Shown: positions 25,267-35,066, counted from the first letter of the stretch. The stretch: 46,523 nt of DNA from an uncultured bacterium (GCA_913053845.1 CAJXGD010000015.1:1-46523); one strand, 5' to 3'. The notes: generated from the letters alone by a model not told the origin. Program-made: numbers and translations.

Positions 25267-26376
25267 TCACTGCGCCATGAGGATTAGGTCAACCTCACCA
25301 TTCTTCTCTGATGGTGTGTTAGCCTTCCCGAAAAGAGCCGTTTGACTAGGTTTCAGCATCGGGCGATGGACCTTGGTTAGGTGCTTATCAGGGAAGACAT
25401 CGCGCAGGATCGCGAGCGTGGTGCGGTACGTGAACTGGCGGCTGTCCGTGCGCACATAAACAGTGGCATCATCTTCCAGTACTCGGGCGGCCCTTATAAA
25501 CACGTTCTCAAGGAGTTGGCGATAGCCCTCACGAGACCCGAATTTCCCGCCACCTTTGCCATTGCTGAGTGCATTTGGCGGCCCACCAAGCAACCATAGT
25601 CTAATCCACTGATCATAGTGGTAGTTCGTGACAGCGTGGTATGGCGGCGAGGTAAACAGCAAGTTTGCCTTCGACAGTTTACCTTTCGCAATGAGCTGGC
25701 GGAGTCGTCCAAGTATTGCGATGCTGTTGCCGAGGTACATGCGGCTGTTCGACGCTTCCGGGATCCCTTTTGCATATCGCCAGACGAGGCGAGATTTTAT
25801 GAAAGCAACAGGATCTATGTCTGGAGGGTCGAGATCATGCTCATCCCACCAACGCACCGCGTATTGCGGTGACATCGACTTGGTCTGTCGCATCTGGTTC
25901 GACAGGGCCTCTCCACTCTTGCCGTGTAGATAAACGAGCAGGAGAGCCATCACCGTTCGATCGACCCTGTCCCGCCGCCAGTTCAGGTTTGAACGTGCGG
26001 CAAGCAAGAACCTACGCACCCGATGCGAGTAGCAACGGTGGAAAAAGTGCGGCATGTGGGCCGCTTCGTCCTTGAACTGATCCGCGTGACCGCCGAGTTC
26101 ATCGATGCGGCACTCGACTTCTTCCTGTTTGGCAGGGCTTAGTTTCGTTTTGGCATATACGTAGCCGACGGGGTTGATCTCAATGCCGATTGCTGAACGG
26201 TTCAGGGTCGCCGCACTGAAGACAGCTGTTCCCCTGCCGGCGAAAGGATCGAGAACAATCTCTCCGGGGTGGGTATATCGCCGCACTACATAGTCCGCAA
26301 ACGTCACAGGGAACATAGCATAGTATGGGCCAACTCCGGCCCAGCGACCCGTAGCATCCTGGTAAGTGCGCGCCAT
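25267..26376 (-). CDS. DNA methyltransferase (N6-adenine/N4-cytosine type)
   Basis: A 369-residue SAM-dependent DNA methylase. The SAM-binding motif is near the N-terminus (EIVLDPFAGRGTAVFSAA, about 40-57, then AIGIEINPVGY). The catalytic motif is downstream (LLFTSPPYHAV, SPPY about 243-246). SPPY marks amino-methylation of A or C. Having the SAM motif before SPPY is the reverse of the common beta-class order. It is the third gene of herA-nurA-methylase: ATG 26376 lies seven bases after the nurA stop (TTG 26382 is possible). The context suggests it protects host DNA from the HerA-NurA machine or marks DNA for it; this is inference. No restriction endonuclease of classical type is adjacent. 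Confidence 0.85.
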   Translation of the reverse strand: MARTYQDATGRWAGVGPYYAMFPVTFADYVVRRYTHPGEIVLDPFAGRGTAVFSAATLNRSAIGIEINPVGYVYAKTKLSPAKQEEVECRIDELGGHADQFKDEAAHMPHFFHRCYSHRVRRFLLAARSNLNWRRDRVDRTVMALLLVYLHGKSGEALSNQMRQTKSMSPQYAVRWWDEHDLDPPDIDPVAFIKSRLVWRYAKGIPEASNSRMYLGNSIAILGRLRQLIAKGKLSKANLLFTSPPYHAVTNYHYDQWIRLWLLGGPPNALSNGKGGGKFGSREGYRQLLENVFIRAARVLEDDATVYVRTDSRQFTYRTTLAILRDVFPDKHLTKVHRPMLKPSQTALFGKANTPSEKNGEVDLILMAQ

Positions 26377-26382
26377 CACCAA

Positions 26383-27732
26383 TCACGACTCCCGCATCAG
26401 GGCGCGCGCAAGCTGTTCAAGCACCTTGGCGCCCAGGTGAAGAGGAATCGCCGCTTGCGCGTGCGCGGACACGAGCGGCGCAAGTGCATTCGGGTAGCGG
26501 CACGAAACAAGCTTATCTAGGAGCGCACAAACGGTGGCAAACGAAGGGTAGAGTCCGACGTCGTCAGAATCCAGCGTGTCTTGGCTCACATCAAGAAACG
26601 GTATGCTGGCTACGATCCGCGCCCCGCTCTTAGTTTTGTAGAAGAACTTACGACCAAAGTAGGTATCCTTTCCATAGCGCTTGGGGGAGTCGGAGTAGAT
26701 GATACGCTGCTTGATGTAGCGGTCAGTTGGGAGGAAGTAGCTACGTGGTTCAAAGCGCTCCTGCCCCGGCTCGTCGGTCTGGTCCACTTCGTCAAAGTGG
26801 GTAACGAAAGCGCCCGTCTTTTCCACACCTACGATGATGAGATCTCGTCCGGTGAGCTTCCTGACCTTGGCGTTGATGCGTTGGAGCTCAGCCGAGATCG
26901 CTGCCGAAAGCCACGCAGGATGCCCGAAAATCGCCAGTGGCCCGTCGATGAAGAAAGCAAGGCGATGCACCTGGGCGAAGATCTCGCTACGCTCAAAGGC
27001 GCGAAGCAGATGGACGAGCAAGACACGCTCCCAGACCTGCATCACCTCACCGAATGCCTCACCGTTCGTGCCGACGTCGTGGAACCGCTCGTGGATGCGG
27101 AGCGCGTCCGTTGACCAAATGGAGCGGCGCTCCGCGCAAGGACATGAAGATAGACCCTGGCCGATCACAAAGCTCTGGTCGCAGCCGAGATCTTCGTACG
27201 GGCAGCTCTGCGGTCGGATAGTCGGCTTGCGCGCCAGCAGGGCCTCGTACGTGTCCAGCAACGGCATCCGGTCCTGGACGTCCACGACCTCGTTGTGGAA
27301 AACATCGTAAAGCTCTTCCCTGAAGGACACCTTGGCGCTCCTGTGGGTGCGCGTAACGACGTTGCTGCCGGGAAGTGCCGCATCAATGGTAGCAGTATCC
27401 TCGGTCTTCCTAAACGCGGCCGGGTCGGCGGGTCGCACTGCATCAAGCCGATCGATGGCTTTGAGGTCCAGGATCACGCTGGCGATCGTGAGGTAGCCCA
27501 CTCGTGCACCTGGGTAGCCGTTCCTGACGGCAACCTCTGGGTTGCTGCCATCGATCGCCACGATGAACTCCGGAAGTTGTTCCGGTGCTGAAGGGGAAGC
27601 GCTGGGAGTGATGGCCGGTCCCGATGTGCCCGGCGTATAGACCAGTGCACGGCTCAAGAGTTGCCGGACGCGCTCCGTTTCCGTGATTCGTTGCAGCGCG
27701 CGATATGCGGCGAACTCCCCTTCATACGGCAT
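26383..27732 (-). CDS. nurA: NurA-domain 5'-3' nuclease
   Basis: A 449-residue NurA-type nuclease. The first acidic motif is FIVAIDGSNPEV (D61), and a later one FFIDGPLAIFGHPAWL (D263), both typical of NurA, an RNase H-like nuclease working with HerA. Between them is a Cys cluster (C177, C184, C197, C199; SCPYEDLGC...SCPC) that may bind a metal and is not part of the minimal archaeal NurA. Its ATG overlaps the herA stop (TGATG). In archaea HerA-NurA resects DNA ends with Mre11-Rad50; no such genes are in this window. Confidence 0.82.
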   Translation of the reverse strand: MPYEGEFAAYRALQRITETERVRQLLSRALVYTPGTSGPAITPSASPSAPEQLPEFIVAIDGSNPEVAVRNGYPGARVGYLTIASVILDLKAIDRLDAVRPADPAAFRKTEDTATIDAALPGSNVVTRTHRSAKVSFREELYDVFHNEVVDVQDRMPLLDTYEALLARKPTIRPQSCPYEDLGCDQSFVIGQGLSSCPCAERRSIWSTDALRIHERFHDVGTNGEAFGEVMQVWERVLLVHLLRAFERSEIFAQVHRLAFFIDGPLAIFGHPAWLSAAISAELQRINAKVRKLTGRDLIIVGVEKTGAFVTHFDEVDQTDEPGQERFEPRSYFLPTDRYIKQRIIYSDSPKRYGKDTYFGRKFFYKTKSGARIVASIPFLDVSQDTLDSDDVGLYPSFATVCALLDKLVSCRYPNALAPLVSAHAQAAIPLHLGAKVLEQLARALMRES

Positions 27733-29871
27733 CAGGTGCCCTCACCCGTATCAGCAAAGTCGATCCGAAAGCGATCCACCTGCACCGGGACGACGTAAGG
27801 GTTTGAGAGTGTCTTTACTCGAAGGAATCCCTTATCCTGCGCCCGGAGGATGCTGCCCTCGAAGTCGGCGAAGTCGTAGAACTTGCGGATCTCACGTGTC
27901 TCGTCCGTGTTGTTCAGGTGCCCGATGAACCAATTGGCGGTGTTCCGCAAGATGTTGCGCTGGATGGAGCTGACCTCCTGCGTTGCGTACACGAGACCGA
28001 TGTGGTACTTGGCCCCCTCCTTGGCGGTGCGGACCCAGACGTCCTTCCAGACGTCCTTGAGGTTCAGGTCGCTCGACGCGGGGAGAATGTTGTGCGCCTC
28101 CTCCACGTAGACGAGGATGTCCGGAGGCGTCTTCGCCGTCCGAAATAGCTCCTGGTTGCGCTCGAAGATGCACCACATGACCCGTTCGGCGGCGGCCCTG
28201 TTCAACTCGGGGTCGCCGCTCGACTGATCAACGATGACGAGTTTGCCCGCTGCGAGCTCCTCGTAGATGTCCTCGGCATAGTCGGTCGAGGTGTCCGTCG
28301 TGTGCTGCGCCTTCACGCGACCGATGAGTCGCGACCCATTGGGGTAGGCGAACATCTCAAGGATCTTGCGGAAGTCATCTTCAGCCCACGATCCGGAGCT
28401 GCTGTGCCGGACGTATTCTGTGTCGAAATCACCCCAGCCCGAGGTGTTGTCCTTGATAAAATCGCGCAATGTTCTGAAAGCCTGGGTGAGCTCGGCCCAC
28501 GAGGGGTTGTTCTTGCCAAGAATCGTCGCACAGTTAGCGTAGCTAGCGGGGGCGTTACCGTTGGGGGGGGGTCAGCGCTGTGAGGAGACTCTGGTCGAAC
28601 AACCGCGTCGTGACAGGATGGAGATTAGGTGGTGGCTGGAGCCCGGCTTTCACGAGGAGTGCGCGGTAGGCGAGTACCCTGCGATTGAATCGCGTGGTCG
28701 TGGAATGGTCGTTCGGGTCAGGTGCTTCGAGGCGAACGTCACAGAAGTTACCGAGGTACTTTGAACCCCGATCCGGTGCCAGTGCCGTGTCAATGATACT
28801 TTTCCCGATCTCCAAGTTCTCGTCGATGAAGAAGTTGAGCTTCATCAAGCGCCGATCGGGATCGTTCGGGTGCGGACTGATCCCATAAGTGACCACGTCC
28901 TCCTTGAGGGTCTCACGTTGCTCCTCCGGGCCGGATTTCCACACGTTCTTAATCGCCGTCGGCACAGTACCGTTTGCATCCTGCGTGTTCTCGTTGGCGT
29001 ACTCTCCGTCCGGATCAAAGACGATCTGGCCGATGCGCTTCGGCTTCTCTTGCCATCTCATCTCGAAGATCGCCTTGAGCATCACCTTGATCGTGTTCGA
29101 CTTCCCCGTACGCGTCATACCAAAGAGTGCTGACTTCTGACCAAGGAGGTCGCGCGGGATAATCGAGACCGGTACTTGAGCAACCTGCTGGAACTGCCGA
29201 TTCGTGGACGCGTACCGTACCCGTCCAATAACGACGGCTTCATCAGAAAGTTCCCCGTAAGTGACGGCGTCTCGGTAGTTTACGATTCGTTCCAGGAACT
29301 TGCCGCGCGGCTTGAACACCTTGAGACCCTTGTTCGGGTAATAGTTGCTGATATCGGAACCGAACGAGAGTACGTAATTTGGTTCGTCCTTAGAGCCGAT
29401 ATTAGTTACGTAGAAGGTTCCCAATACGCGACAACGAACACCTGCGTAGCTTAGGATGTTGTGAGTTGTTGCATCCATCACCGACTGGTCATCCCAGTTC
29501 TTGTCAATTTCACCGCTCACGCGCTGGGCATTCTCGACCCGCACCCTGAGTGCCTCCGCCGCATTGGGAAGATCGGCCTGATCCAGAACGCGTAGCAAGA
29601 GCACGGACGCGTCTTCCTCGCGAATATCAATCACACCGGGCGGTAGGACTCGGGTTGCTACCAGGAATGAAAGGGCCGGGATGCCACCAACCTGCGCACG
29701 GTAATGGTCGTGGATCTGCACGAGTGCATCCGCGTAGCTCAGCGAGTACACCTCGCCGATGTAGGCATCCTTCTCCACGAGCCCTGTGAGAAGGTGTGCG
29801 GCATGTTCGAGATTGGGTTCGAGCTCTGGCTGACCCAGTTTGCGGCTAACGTTTGATACGAGATCTGCCAT
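27732..29871 (-). CDS. herA: HerA-type hexameric DNA-translocating ATPase, interrupted by a frameshift
   Basis: Two frames together make one HerA of about 712 residues. The upstream part (29871-28555) holds an N-terminal HAS-barrel-like region and Walker A ([14 protein letters not shown], near residue 250). The downstream part (to 27732) holds Walker B ([13 protein letters not shown]) and the following [19 protein letters not shown]...SIQRNIL segment. The reading frame is lost at a run of nine C (28571-28563). With eight C the sequence reads on as [20 protein letters not shown] into [13 protein letters not shown]. This may be a sequencing error, a recent mutation, a phase-variable tract, or a slippage site. 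ATG 29871 has a GAAGGAG ribosome site. HerA hexamers pump DNA to partner nucleases. Confidence 0.82.
28563..28571 (-). repeat. Homopolymer C9 tract (coding strand) in herA
   Basis: Nine consecutive C in the herA coding strand (G9 on the + strand). Removing one base restores a continuous herA frame. Confidence 0.9.
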
Positions 29872-29992
29872 TTCTGCTCCTTCTGTAGCTACTTAGTGCG
29901 ACTAACTCCAGGGTATGAGATTCGGTACCTTGTCCTCGCCTTGTAGCGATATCCTACTATGCCGCGATGCCCGTTGCCAAGTGCCAGCTCAC

Positions 29993-30021
29993 TTGACATT
30001 GCGTCCTCACCGGGTTACAAA
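29993..30021 (+). promoter_or_regulatory. Promoter of the aminopeptidase-apgM pair
   Basis: TTGACA (29993-29998), a 17-base spacer, TACAAA (30016-30021). The gene start is 42 bases further on with a GAGAGG ribosome site. Confidence 0.6.
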
Positions 30022-30063
30022 GCTACCACCCAGATTGAATGCTCAGAAAGAGAGGAAAACTAC

Positions 30064-32649
30064 ATGCCCCATGAGATTTGTCACTTGTACACCGGCCTGG
30101 CCGACGAATCCGCCTTCGCCCCTCAAGATTTGCCGGAGAAGGGCGCCCGCGATCGGGATTTTCACCCCAGACACCTCAAGCTGGAACTGGCCTTTGATTT
30201 AAGCGAAAAGACTGTCCAGGGCCAAGCGACCTGGACGCTGGCCCCGATCAATGATGGCCTCAGCCGGGTCAGGCTCGATGCCGTTGACCTGGAGATCAAG
30301 CAGGTCAGCGATCAAGACGGCAAACAACTGGACTATCAGCATTACGATGGCAAGCTGGAGATTCGCCTGCCGCGTGCCTATCAGGCCGGAGAGGAGTTGC
30401 AGGTCGCCATAAGCTATCGCGCGGCCCAACCGGCCAAGGGGCTCTTCTTCATCGCCCCCGACGAGGGCTATCCCGATAAGCCCTACCAGGCATGGTCCCA
30501 GGGTGAATCGGAGGACAATCGCTATTGGTTCCCCTGCTACGATGCCACCAATGAGAAATTTACTTCAGAGGCCCTGCTATCCGTGGGAGAAGAGTTCATC
30601 GCCCTCTCCAACGGGCGGCTGGCCGAGACGACTCACGATCAGGCCAAGCAGAGCAAAACTTTCCATTGGGTCCAAGATAAGCCTCACGCCAATTATCTGG
30701 TGACCGTAGTCATCGGCCAGTTTGACCAGGCCAGCACTCAGTTCGACGGCATCCCGATCCAATACTATGTGCCCCAAGGCGACCAGGACTATATCCCGCT
30801 GGCCTTCGATGAGACGCCCAAGATGATGGCCTTCTTCTCCGAGTTGACCGGGCGCAAATATCCTTGGGACAAGTACGCCCAGGTGGTCGTGCGGGACTTC
30901 ACCTTTGGAGGGATGGAAAACACTTCGCTCACCGTGCTCTTCGACCTGGCTCTCCACGATGAGCAGGCCCATCCTGACTATCGCGCCGAAGGATTGGTAG
31001 CCCACGAGCTGGCCCACCAATGGTTCGGTGATCTCTTGACGATGAAGAGCTGGTCCCACACTTGGCTCAATGAGGGCTTTGCCAGCTATCTCGACCCGCT
31101 CTACTTCAGGCAGCGCTGGGGCCAGGACGAGTTTCACCTGCGGCTGCGCGAAGAGGCCCAGGCTTACTTCGACGAGGATGAAAAATTCTATCGCCGCCCG
31201 ATCGTGACTGCACGCTACCGTGAGCCCGAGGATCTCTTCGATCGCCATACCTACCAGAAGGGCTCCTGGGTGCTGCACATGCTGCACGGCGTATTGGGCG
31301 AGGAGCTCTTCCGGAAATCCGTGCAGCACTATGTGAAAAAATATGCTTATCAGGCTGTGGAAACCAACGATTTGAAGCTGGCCATCGAGGAGGCCACCGG
31401 ACGCGACCTGGGCTGGTTCTTCACGCAATGGCTCTATCAGGCCGGCTATCCGGAGTATGAAGTGCAGAGCAACTGGGAAGAGCAGAGCAAGCTGCTCACC
31501 CTGACCGTCAAGCAGACGCAGAAAAGAACCGAGCTGACTCCGCTCTTCCGTATGCCGGTCACGCTGGAGATCATCACTCAAGATGAGCGAAAGCTTCAGG
31601 AGCAGGTCGAGATCGCTCAGGCTGAGCAGAGCTTCAGCTTCCACCTGGAGGAGCGTCCCAAACTGGTGCTCTTCGATCCGGAGGGCTGGGTCTTGAAGAA
31701 GGTCAAGTTTGAAAAGTCGCGTGACCAGTGGCTCTATCAGTTGGCCCACGCTCAGCCGGCGCTGGCGCGCAGCGAGGCCTGCGAGGCGCTGGGCAAGTTC
31801 GTGGGTGATGGGCGGGTGACGCAGGGCTTGAAAGAAGCGCTGTCGCATGATGCGTTCTATGGCGTGCGCCGCAGCGCGGCTAAGGCCTTGGGCGAGATAG
31901 GCACTGCTGACTCCCAAAAAGCTCTTCTCTCCAGCTTGCAAGCCGAAGAGGACTCGCGGGTGCGCCGAGCCATCTGCCAGGCTCTGGGTGACTGCCGCGA
32001 AGAGACGCTTTTTGAGCCCCTGGCGCAGGTCTTAGCGCAGGATCAAAAATACTATGTCGCCGCAGCGGCAGCCGAGGCGCTGGCCAAGACCGGCGCTGAG
32101 GGCGTTTTCGAACGGCTGGTGCAGAGTCTGGAGCGCAACTCTCATGGCGAGGTCATCCGCCGGGCGGTCTTTGCCGGATTGGCCGAGCTGAAAGACCCCC
32201 GCGCCGTTCCGGTGCTGCTGGAGCATACCCACTGGGGCGTGCCGACCTATGCCCGGCTGGGAGCGGTCTCGGCCTTGGGTAAACTGGGCGAGAGCCTCAA
32301 AGACCAACGAGAAGAGATCCGGCGTCAGCTGGAAAAGCTCCTGCGCGACCGGGAGTCGCGCGTGGCACGCACCGCGGCCGAGGCGCTGGGCCGGCTGGGC
32401 GATCCGGCAGCTATTCCCGCCTTAGAGCGGGTGCAGGACACCGACCCCTTCGGCTTCAACCGTCGGGTGGCCGGGTTCGCCATCGGGCAGATTCGCAAGC
32501 AGCAGGGCCGGTGGGGCGAAAAGGGCCAGGTACAAAAAGAGCTGCAGCAAATCAAAGATGAAAACCGCAAGCTGCAGGCCCGGTTGGGTCAATTGGAGAG
32601 TCGCCTGGAAGCGCTGGCCCAGTCAAACGCTCAAGCTAATAACTCTTAG
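30064..32649 (+). CDS. M1-family aminopeptidase with C-terminal HEAT-like repeats
   Basis: An 861-residue zinc metallopeptidase of the aminopeptidase N family. The exopeptidase motif is FGGMENTS (about 280), and the zinc site is HELAHQWFGD (about 314) followed by WLNEGFASY, giving HExxH plus Glu. After about residue 555 the protein changes to repeated helix pairs (RSEACEALGKFVGD, RRSAAKALGEIG, RRAICQALGDC, AAAAEALAKTG, ARTAAEALGRLGD), which are HEAT/PBS-lyase-like repeats. It ends in a short coiled coil (QQIKDENRKLQARLGQLESRL). It trims N-terminal residues from peptides; the repeats may bind partners or large substrates. No signal peptide is seen from ATG 30064, so it is probably cytoplasmic. 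Confidence 0.9.
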   Translation: MPHEICHLYTGLADESAFAPQDLPEKGARDRDFHPRHLKLELAFDLSEKTVQGQATWTLAPINDGLSRVRLDAVDLEIKQVSDQDGKQLDYQHYDGKLEIRLPRAYQAGEELQVAISYRAAQPAKGLFFIAPDEGYPDKPYQAWSQGESEDNRYWFPCYDATNEKFTSEALLSVGEEFIALSNGRLAETTHDQAKQSKTFHWVQDKPHANYLVTVVIGQFDQASTQFDGIPIQYYVPQGDQDYIPLAFDETPKMMAFFSELTGRKYPWDKYAQVVVRDFTFGGMENTSLTVLFDLALHDEQAHPDYRAEGLVAHELAHQWFGDLLTMKSWSHTWLNEGFASYLDPLYFRQRWGQDEFHLRLREEAQAYFDEDEKFYRRPIVTARYREPEDLFDRHTYQKGSWVLHMLHGVLGEELFRKSVQHYVKKYAYQAVETNDLKLAIEEATGRDLGWFFTQWLYQAGYPEYEVQSNWEEQSKLLTLTVKQTQKRTELTPLFRMPVTLEIITQDERKLQEQVEIAQAEQSFSFHLEERPKLVLFDPEGWVLKKVKFEKSRDQWLYQLAHAQPALARSEACEALGKFVGDGRVTQGLKEALSHDAFYGVRRSAAKALGEIGTADSQKALLSSLQAEEDSRVRRAICQALGDCREETLFEPLAQVLAQDQKYYVAAAAAEALAKTGAEGVFERLVQSLERNSHGEVIRRAVFAGLAELKDPRAVPVLLEHTHWGVPTYARLGAVSALGKLGESLKDQREEIRRQLEKLLRDRESRVARTAAEALGRLGDPAAIPALERVQDTDPFGFNRRVAGFAIGQIRKQQGRWGEKGQVQKELQQIKDENRKLQARLGQLESRLEALAQSNAQANNS

Positions 32650-32670
32650 TAATTGATAAAGGAGGCAGAG

Positions 32671-33906
32671 ATGAAAGCTCTCTTGGTCATCGCGGACGGC
32701 TTGGGCGGTCGCCCCAGCGACTATCAGGGTCAGACCTGCCTGGAGGCGGCGCGCACACCCCAGCTTGACGAGCTGGCACGGCGCGGGATCACCGGCCTGC
32801 TCGATCCGATTCGTCCGGGAGTTAGACCGGGGAGCGATACGGCGCATCTCTCGCTCTTCGGCTATGATCCCTATCGCTGCTATCCCGGCCGAGGCGTCTT
32901 CGAGGCGGTCGGCGTGGGGCTAGAGGTTCAGCCCGGCGATGTTAGCTTTCGCACCAACTTCGCCACCGTAAATGAAAAGTTCATCGTGCAGGATCGCCGG
33001 GCGGGGCGCATCGAATCGGGCCAAGACCGGCTGGAAGCGGCACTGGGCGAGCTGAAGCTGCCCGGCTTCCCTGAGGTAAGCGTGCAATTCAAGGCCAGCA
33101 CCGAGCACCGCGGGGCGCTGGTGCTGCGCGGTCCGGGGCTTTCGGCGGCGGTCTCCGAGGCCGACCCCCACGAGACGGGGCGGCTGGTCTTGGAGGTGCG
33201 CCCCACCGACGAGACGGAAGCGGCCCGGCGCACGGCCGATATCCTCAACGAGCTGATCCGCGAATCCTATGAGTTACTCAAAGACCTGCCGCTCAACCGT
33301 GAGCGCCGTCAAGCGGGGTTACTCCCGGCCAACATCCTGCTGCCGCGCGGCGCGGCCGGGATGCCTGATCTGCCGCAGCTCCCGCAGCTCTATGGAATCA
33401 GCGGAACGGTGATCGCCGCCGGAGCGCTCTACATCGGCATCGGGGTCCTGGCCGGTCTGGAGTTCAAGCGAGCCGAAGGGGCCACCGGCGGCCTGGATTC
33501 GCCAATCCTGAATAAAGCCAAGCTGGCCGTGGCAGAGTTCCGGCGCGGCGCAGATTTCGTCTTCTTGCATGTCAAGGGGTCCGACTCTGCCGGCCACGAT
33601 CACGACGCCCAGGCCAAGATCGGCTTCATAGAAAAGATAGACGGGATGCTGGGCTATCTCGCCGAGCAGTTGGACTGGCAAGAGACCCATCTGGCCTTCA
33701 CCGGCGATCACTGCACCCCGATCGGCTACGGCGATCACACCGCCGAGCCGGTCCCGCTGCTGATCGTTGGCCCGGAAGTTTTACCTGATCAAGTCACGCA
33801 CATTGGCGAACGTGCGGTGATGTCTGGCGGCTTGGACCGAGTTCAAGGCAACGTAGTTCCGATGCTGGCTGGCTACAGCAACTGGCTGAAGAAGTTCGGC
33901 GCCTGA
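32671..33906 (+). CDS. apgM: 2,3-bisphosphoglycerate-independent phosphoglycerate mutase, archaeal type
   Basis: A 411-residue ApgM-like enzyme of the alkaline-phosphatase superfamily. It interconverts 3- and 2-phosphoglycerate in glycolysis. Metal-site text is clear: VIADGLGGRP at the start, PGSDTAHLSLFGYDP (nucleophile region), VKGSDSAGHDHDAQAKIGFIEKID, and TGDHCTPIGYGDHTAEPVP. Start ATG 32671 has AAAGGAGG upstream, and the longer open frame is rejected. This form is typical of archaea and scattered bacterial lineages. Confidence 0.92.
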   Translation: MKALLVIADGLGGRPSDYQGQTCLEAARTPQLDELARRGITGLLDPIRPGVRPGSDTAHLSLFGYDPYRCYPGRGVFEAVGVGLEVQPGDVSFRTNFATVNEKFIVQDRRAGRIESGQDRLEAALGELKLPGFPEVSVQFKASTEHRGALVLRGPGLSAAVSEADPHETGRLVLEVRPTDETEAARRTADILNELIRESYELLKDLPLNRERRQAGLLPANILLPRGAAGMPDLPQLPQLYGISGTVIAAGALYIGIGVLAGLEFKRAEGATGGLDSPILNKAKLAVAEFRRGADFVFLHVKGSDSAGHDHDAQAKIGFIEKIDGMLGYLAEQLDWQETHLAFTGDHCTPIGYGDHTAEPVPLLIVGPEVLPDQVTHIGERAVMSGGLDRVQGNVVPMLAGYSNWLKKFGA

Positions 33907-33932
33907 GGGAGGCTCAATCTGCGAAAGAGCGC

Positions 33933-33962
33933 GAGAGGGCGGGAAGCTATTCCCGCCCTCTC
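33933..33962. terminator. Hairpin between convergent apgM and rbsB
   Basis: A perfect 13-pair stem (GAGAGGGCGGGAA/TTCCCGCCCTCTC) with a GCTA loop. It lacks a T-run, but its position between convergent genes suggests a two-way terminator or mRNA-end stabiliser. Confidence 0.6.
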
Positions 33963-33994
33963 CTGTTCACCGTCCGAGACTCTTCGGGCTCTTG

Positions 33995-34969
33995 CTACAG
34001 GTCTGCTGCCGTCACGGTCTTGACCGGAACGGGGAAGAACTGTCCGCTGGGCAACTTGCTGAAGAAGAGTGGATCGGTAACAGCCAGTCTGCCCGCGTCT
34101 ACGCCGAGCTGGCCCATCAGTGATGGCTGCTGCTCGATGGTCGCGTCCATATTACCTGCCTTGATGGCTGCCTTGGCATCGGCGATGGCATCGAAGCCGA
34201 TGATGATGATCCGGCCGCCGTCAGGGCGCTTGGCTCCGGCTTGTTGGATGGCTTTCAATGCTCCTAACGCCATCGAGTCATTGGCCGCAACCACCGCGTC
34301 GATCTTGTTGGGGTTGGCCTGGAGGATATTCTGCATGACCGCTAGACCTTTGGCTTGGTCGAAGCTGGCCTCTTGGTCGGCGATGATCTTGATGCCCGGC
34401 GCTACGGCTGCCAGTTCGTCCTCGAAGCCTTTCTTGCGGTCTATCGCCGCCGAGGAGCCGGGAATGCCCTCCAGCTCGACGACATTGCCCTGGCCTTTCA
34501 GAGCCTGATTGAGGAAGTCGGCTTGCAGCTTACCGCCGAAGATGTTGTCCGAGGCGATCTGCCCCACGACCTTGGCGCCGGTGCTGGTGTCGATCGCCCG
34601 ATCAATGGCAAAGACCGGGATACCTGCGGCATTGGCACTGTTCTTGATCACCGCTGCCACGCCGGCGCTATCGGTGGCATTGATCAACAGCGCGTCTACC
34701 TTTTTCTGGACCAGGTCCTGAATGTCGGCCGTCTGTTTGCTGAGGCTATTCTGAGCGTCAGTCACGATCAACTTGATCCCCAGCGTGTCTGCCTCCGCCT
34801 GGGCACCCTGTTGCACGCTCACGAAGAAAGGGTTATTGAGCGTAGAAAGGGAGAGACCGAAGGTCAAGGTTTTGCTCTGAGCTTGGCCGCTGGTGGCCCC
34901 CAGGGGGAGCAGCAGGACGGCCAAGGCCAACATCAGCAGCACTGAGCCCTTAAGAAGCAAGCTCTTCAT
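33995..34969 (-). CDS. rbsB: Ribose-type ABC transporter, periplasmic binding protein
   Basis: A 324-residue sugar-binding protein. A classic signal peptide (MKSLLLKGSVLLMLALAVLLLP...GQAQS) precedes the RbsB fold: TFGLSLSTLNNPFFVSVQQGAQAEA, VDALLINATDSAGVAAVI, FAIDRAID, VAANDSMALGALKAI and IIGFDAIADA. It binds ribose or a related sugar outside the membrane. AAGGAGG precedes ATG 34969. It is the last gene of the rbs operon. Confidence 0.88.
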   Translation of the reverse strand: MKSLLLKGSVLLMLALAVLLLPLGATSGQAQSKTLTFGLSLSTLNNPFFVSVQQGAQAEADTLGIKLIVTDAQNSLSKQTADIQDLVQKKVDALLINATDSAGVAAVIKNSANAAGIPVFAIDRAIDTSTGAKVVGQIASDNIFGGKLQADFLNQALKGQGNVVELEGIPGSSAAIDRKKGFEDELAAVAPGIKIIADQEASFDQAKGLAVMQNILQANPNKIDAVVAANDSMALGALKAIQQAGAKRPDGGRIIIIGFDAIADAKAAIKAGNMDATIEQQPSLMGQLGVDAGRLAVTDPLFFSKLPSGQFFPVPVKTVTAADL

Positions 34970-35066
34970 TGTCTATTCCTCCTTCTCTTTGATACTGTCA
35001 CACAAGTGACTAGCCTACATCGGTACGTCCGCAACTGCCGTGTATAAGCTGTTAAGTTAGCACTTA

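Noticed and set aside
24903..29871. tRNA-Val as attachment site for an integrated island carrying herA-nurA-methylase
   Set aside because: No integrase and no repeat of the tRNA 3' end was seen, and the island lies on the tRNA 5' side.
30577..31941. 454-codon minus-strand open frame
   Set aside because: It is the antisense shadow of the M1 aminopeptidase, whose motifs are unmistakable.
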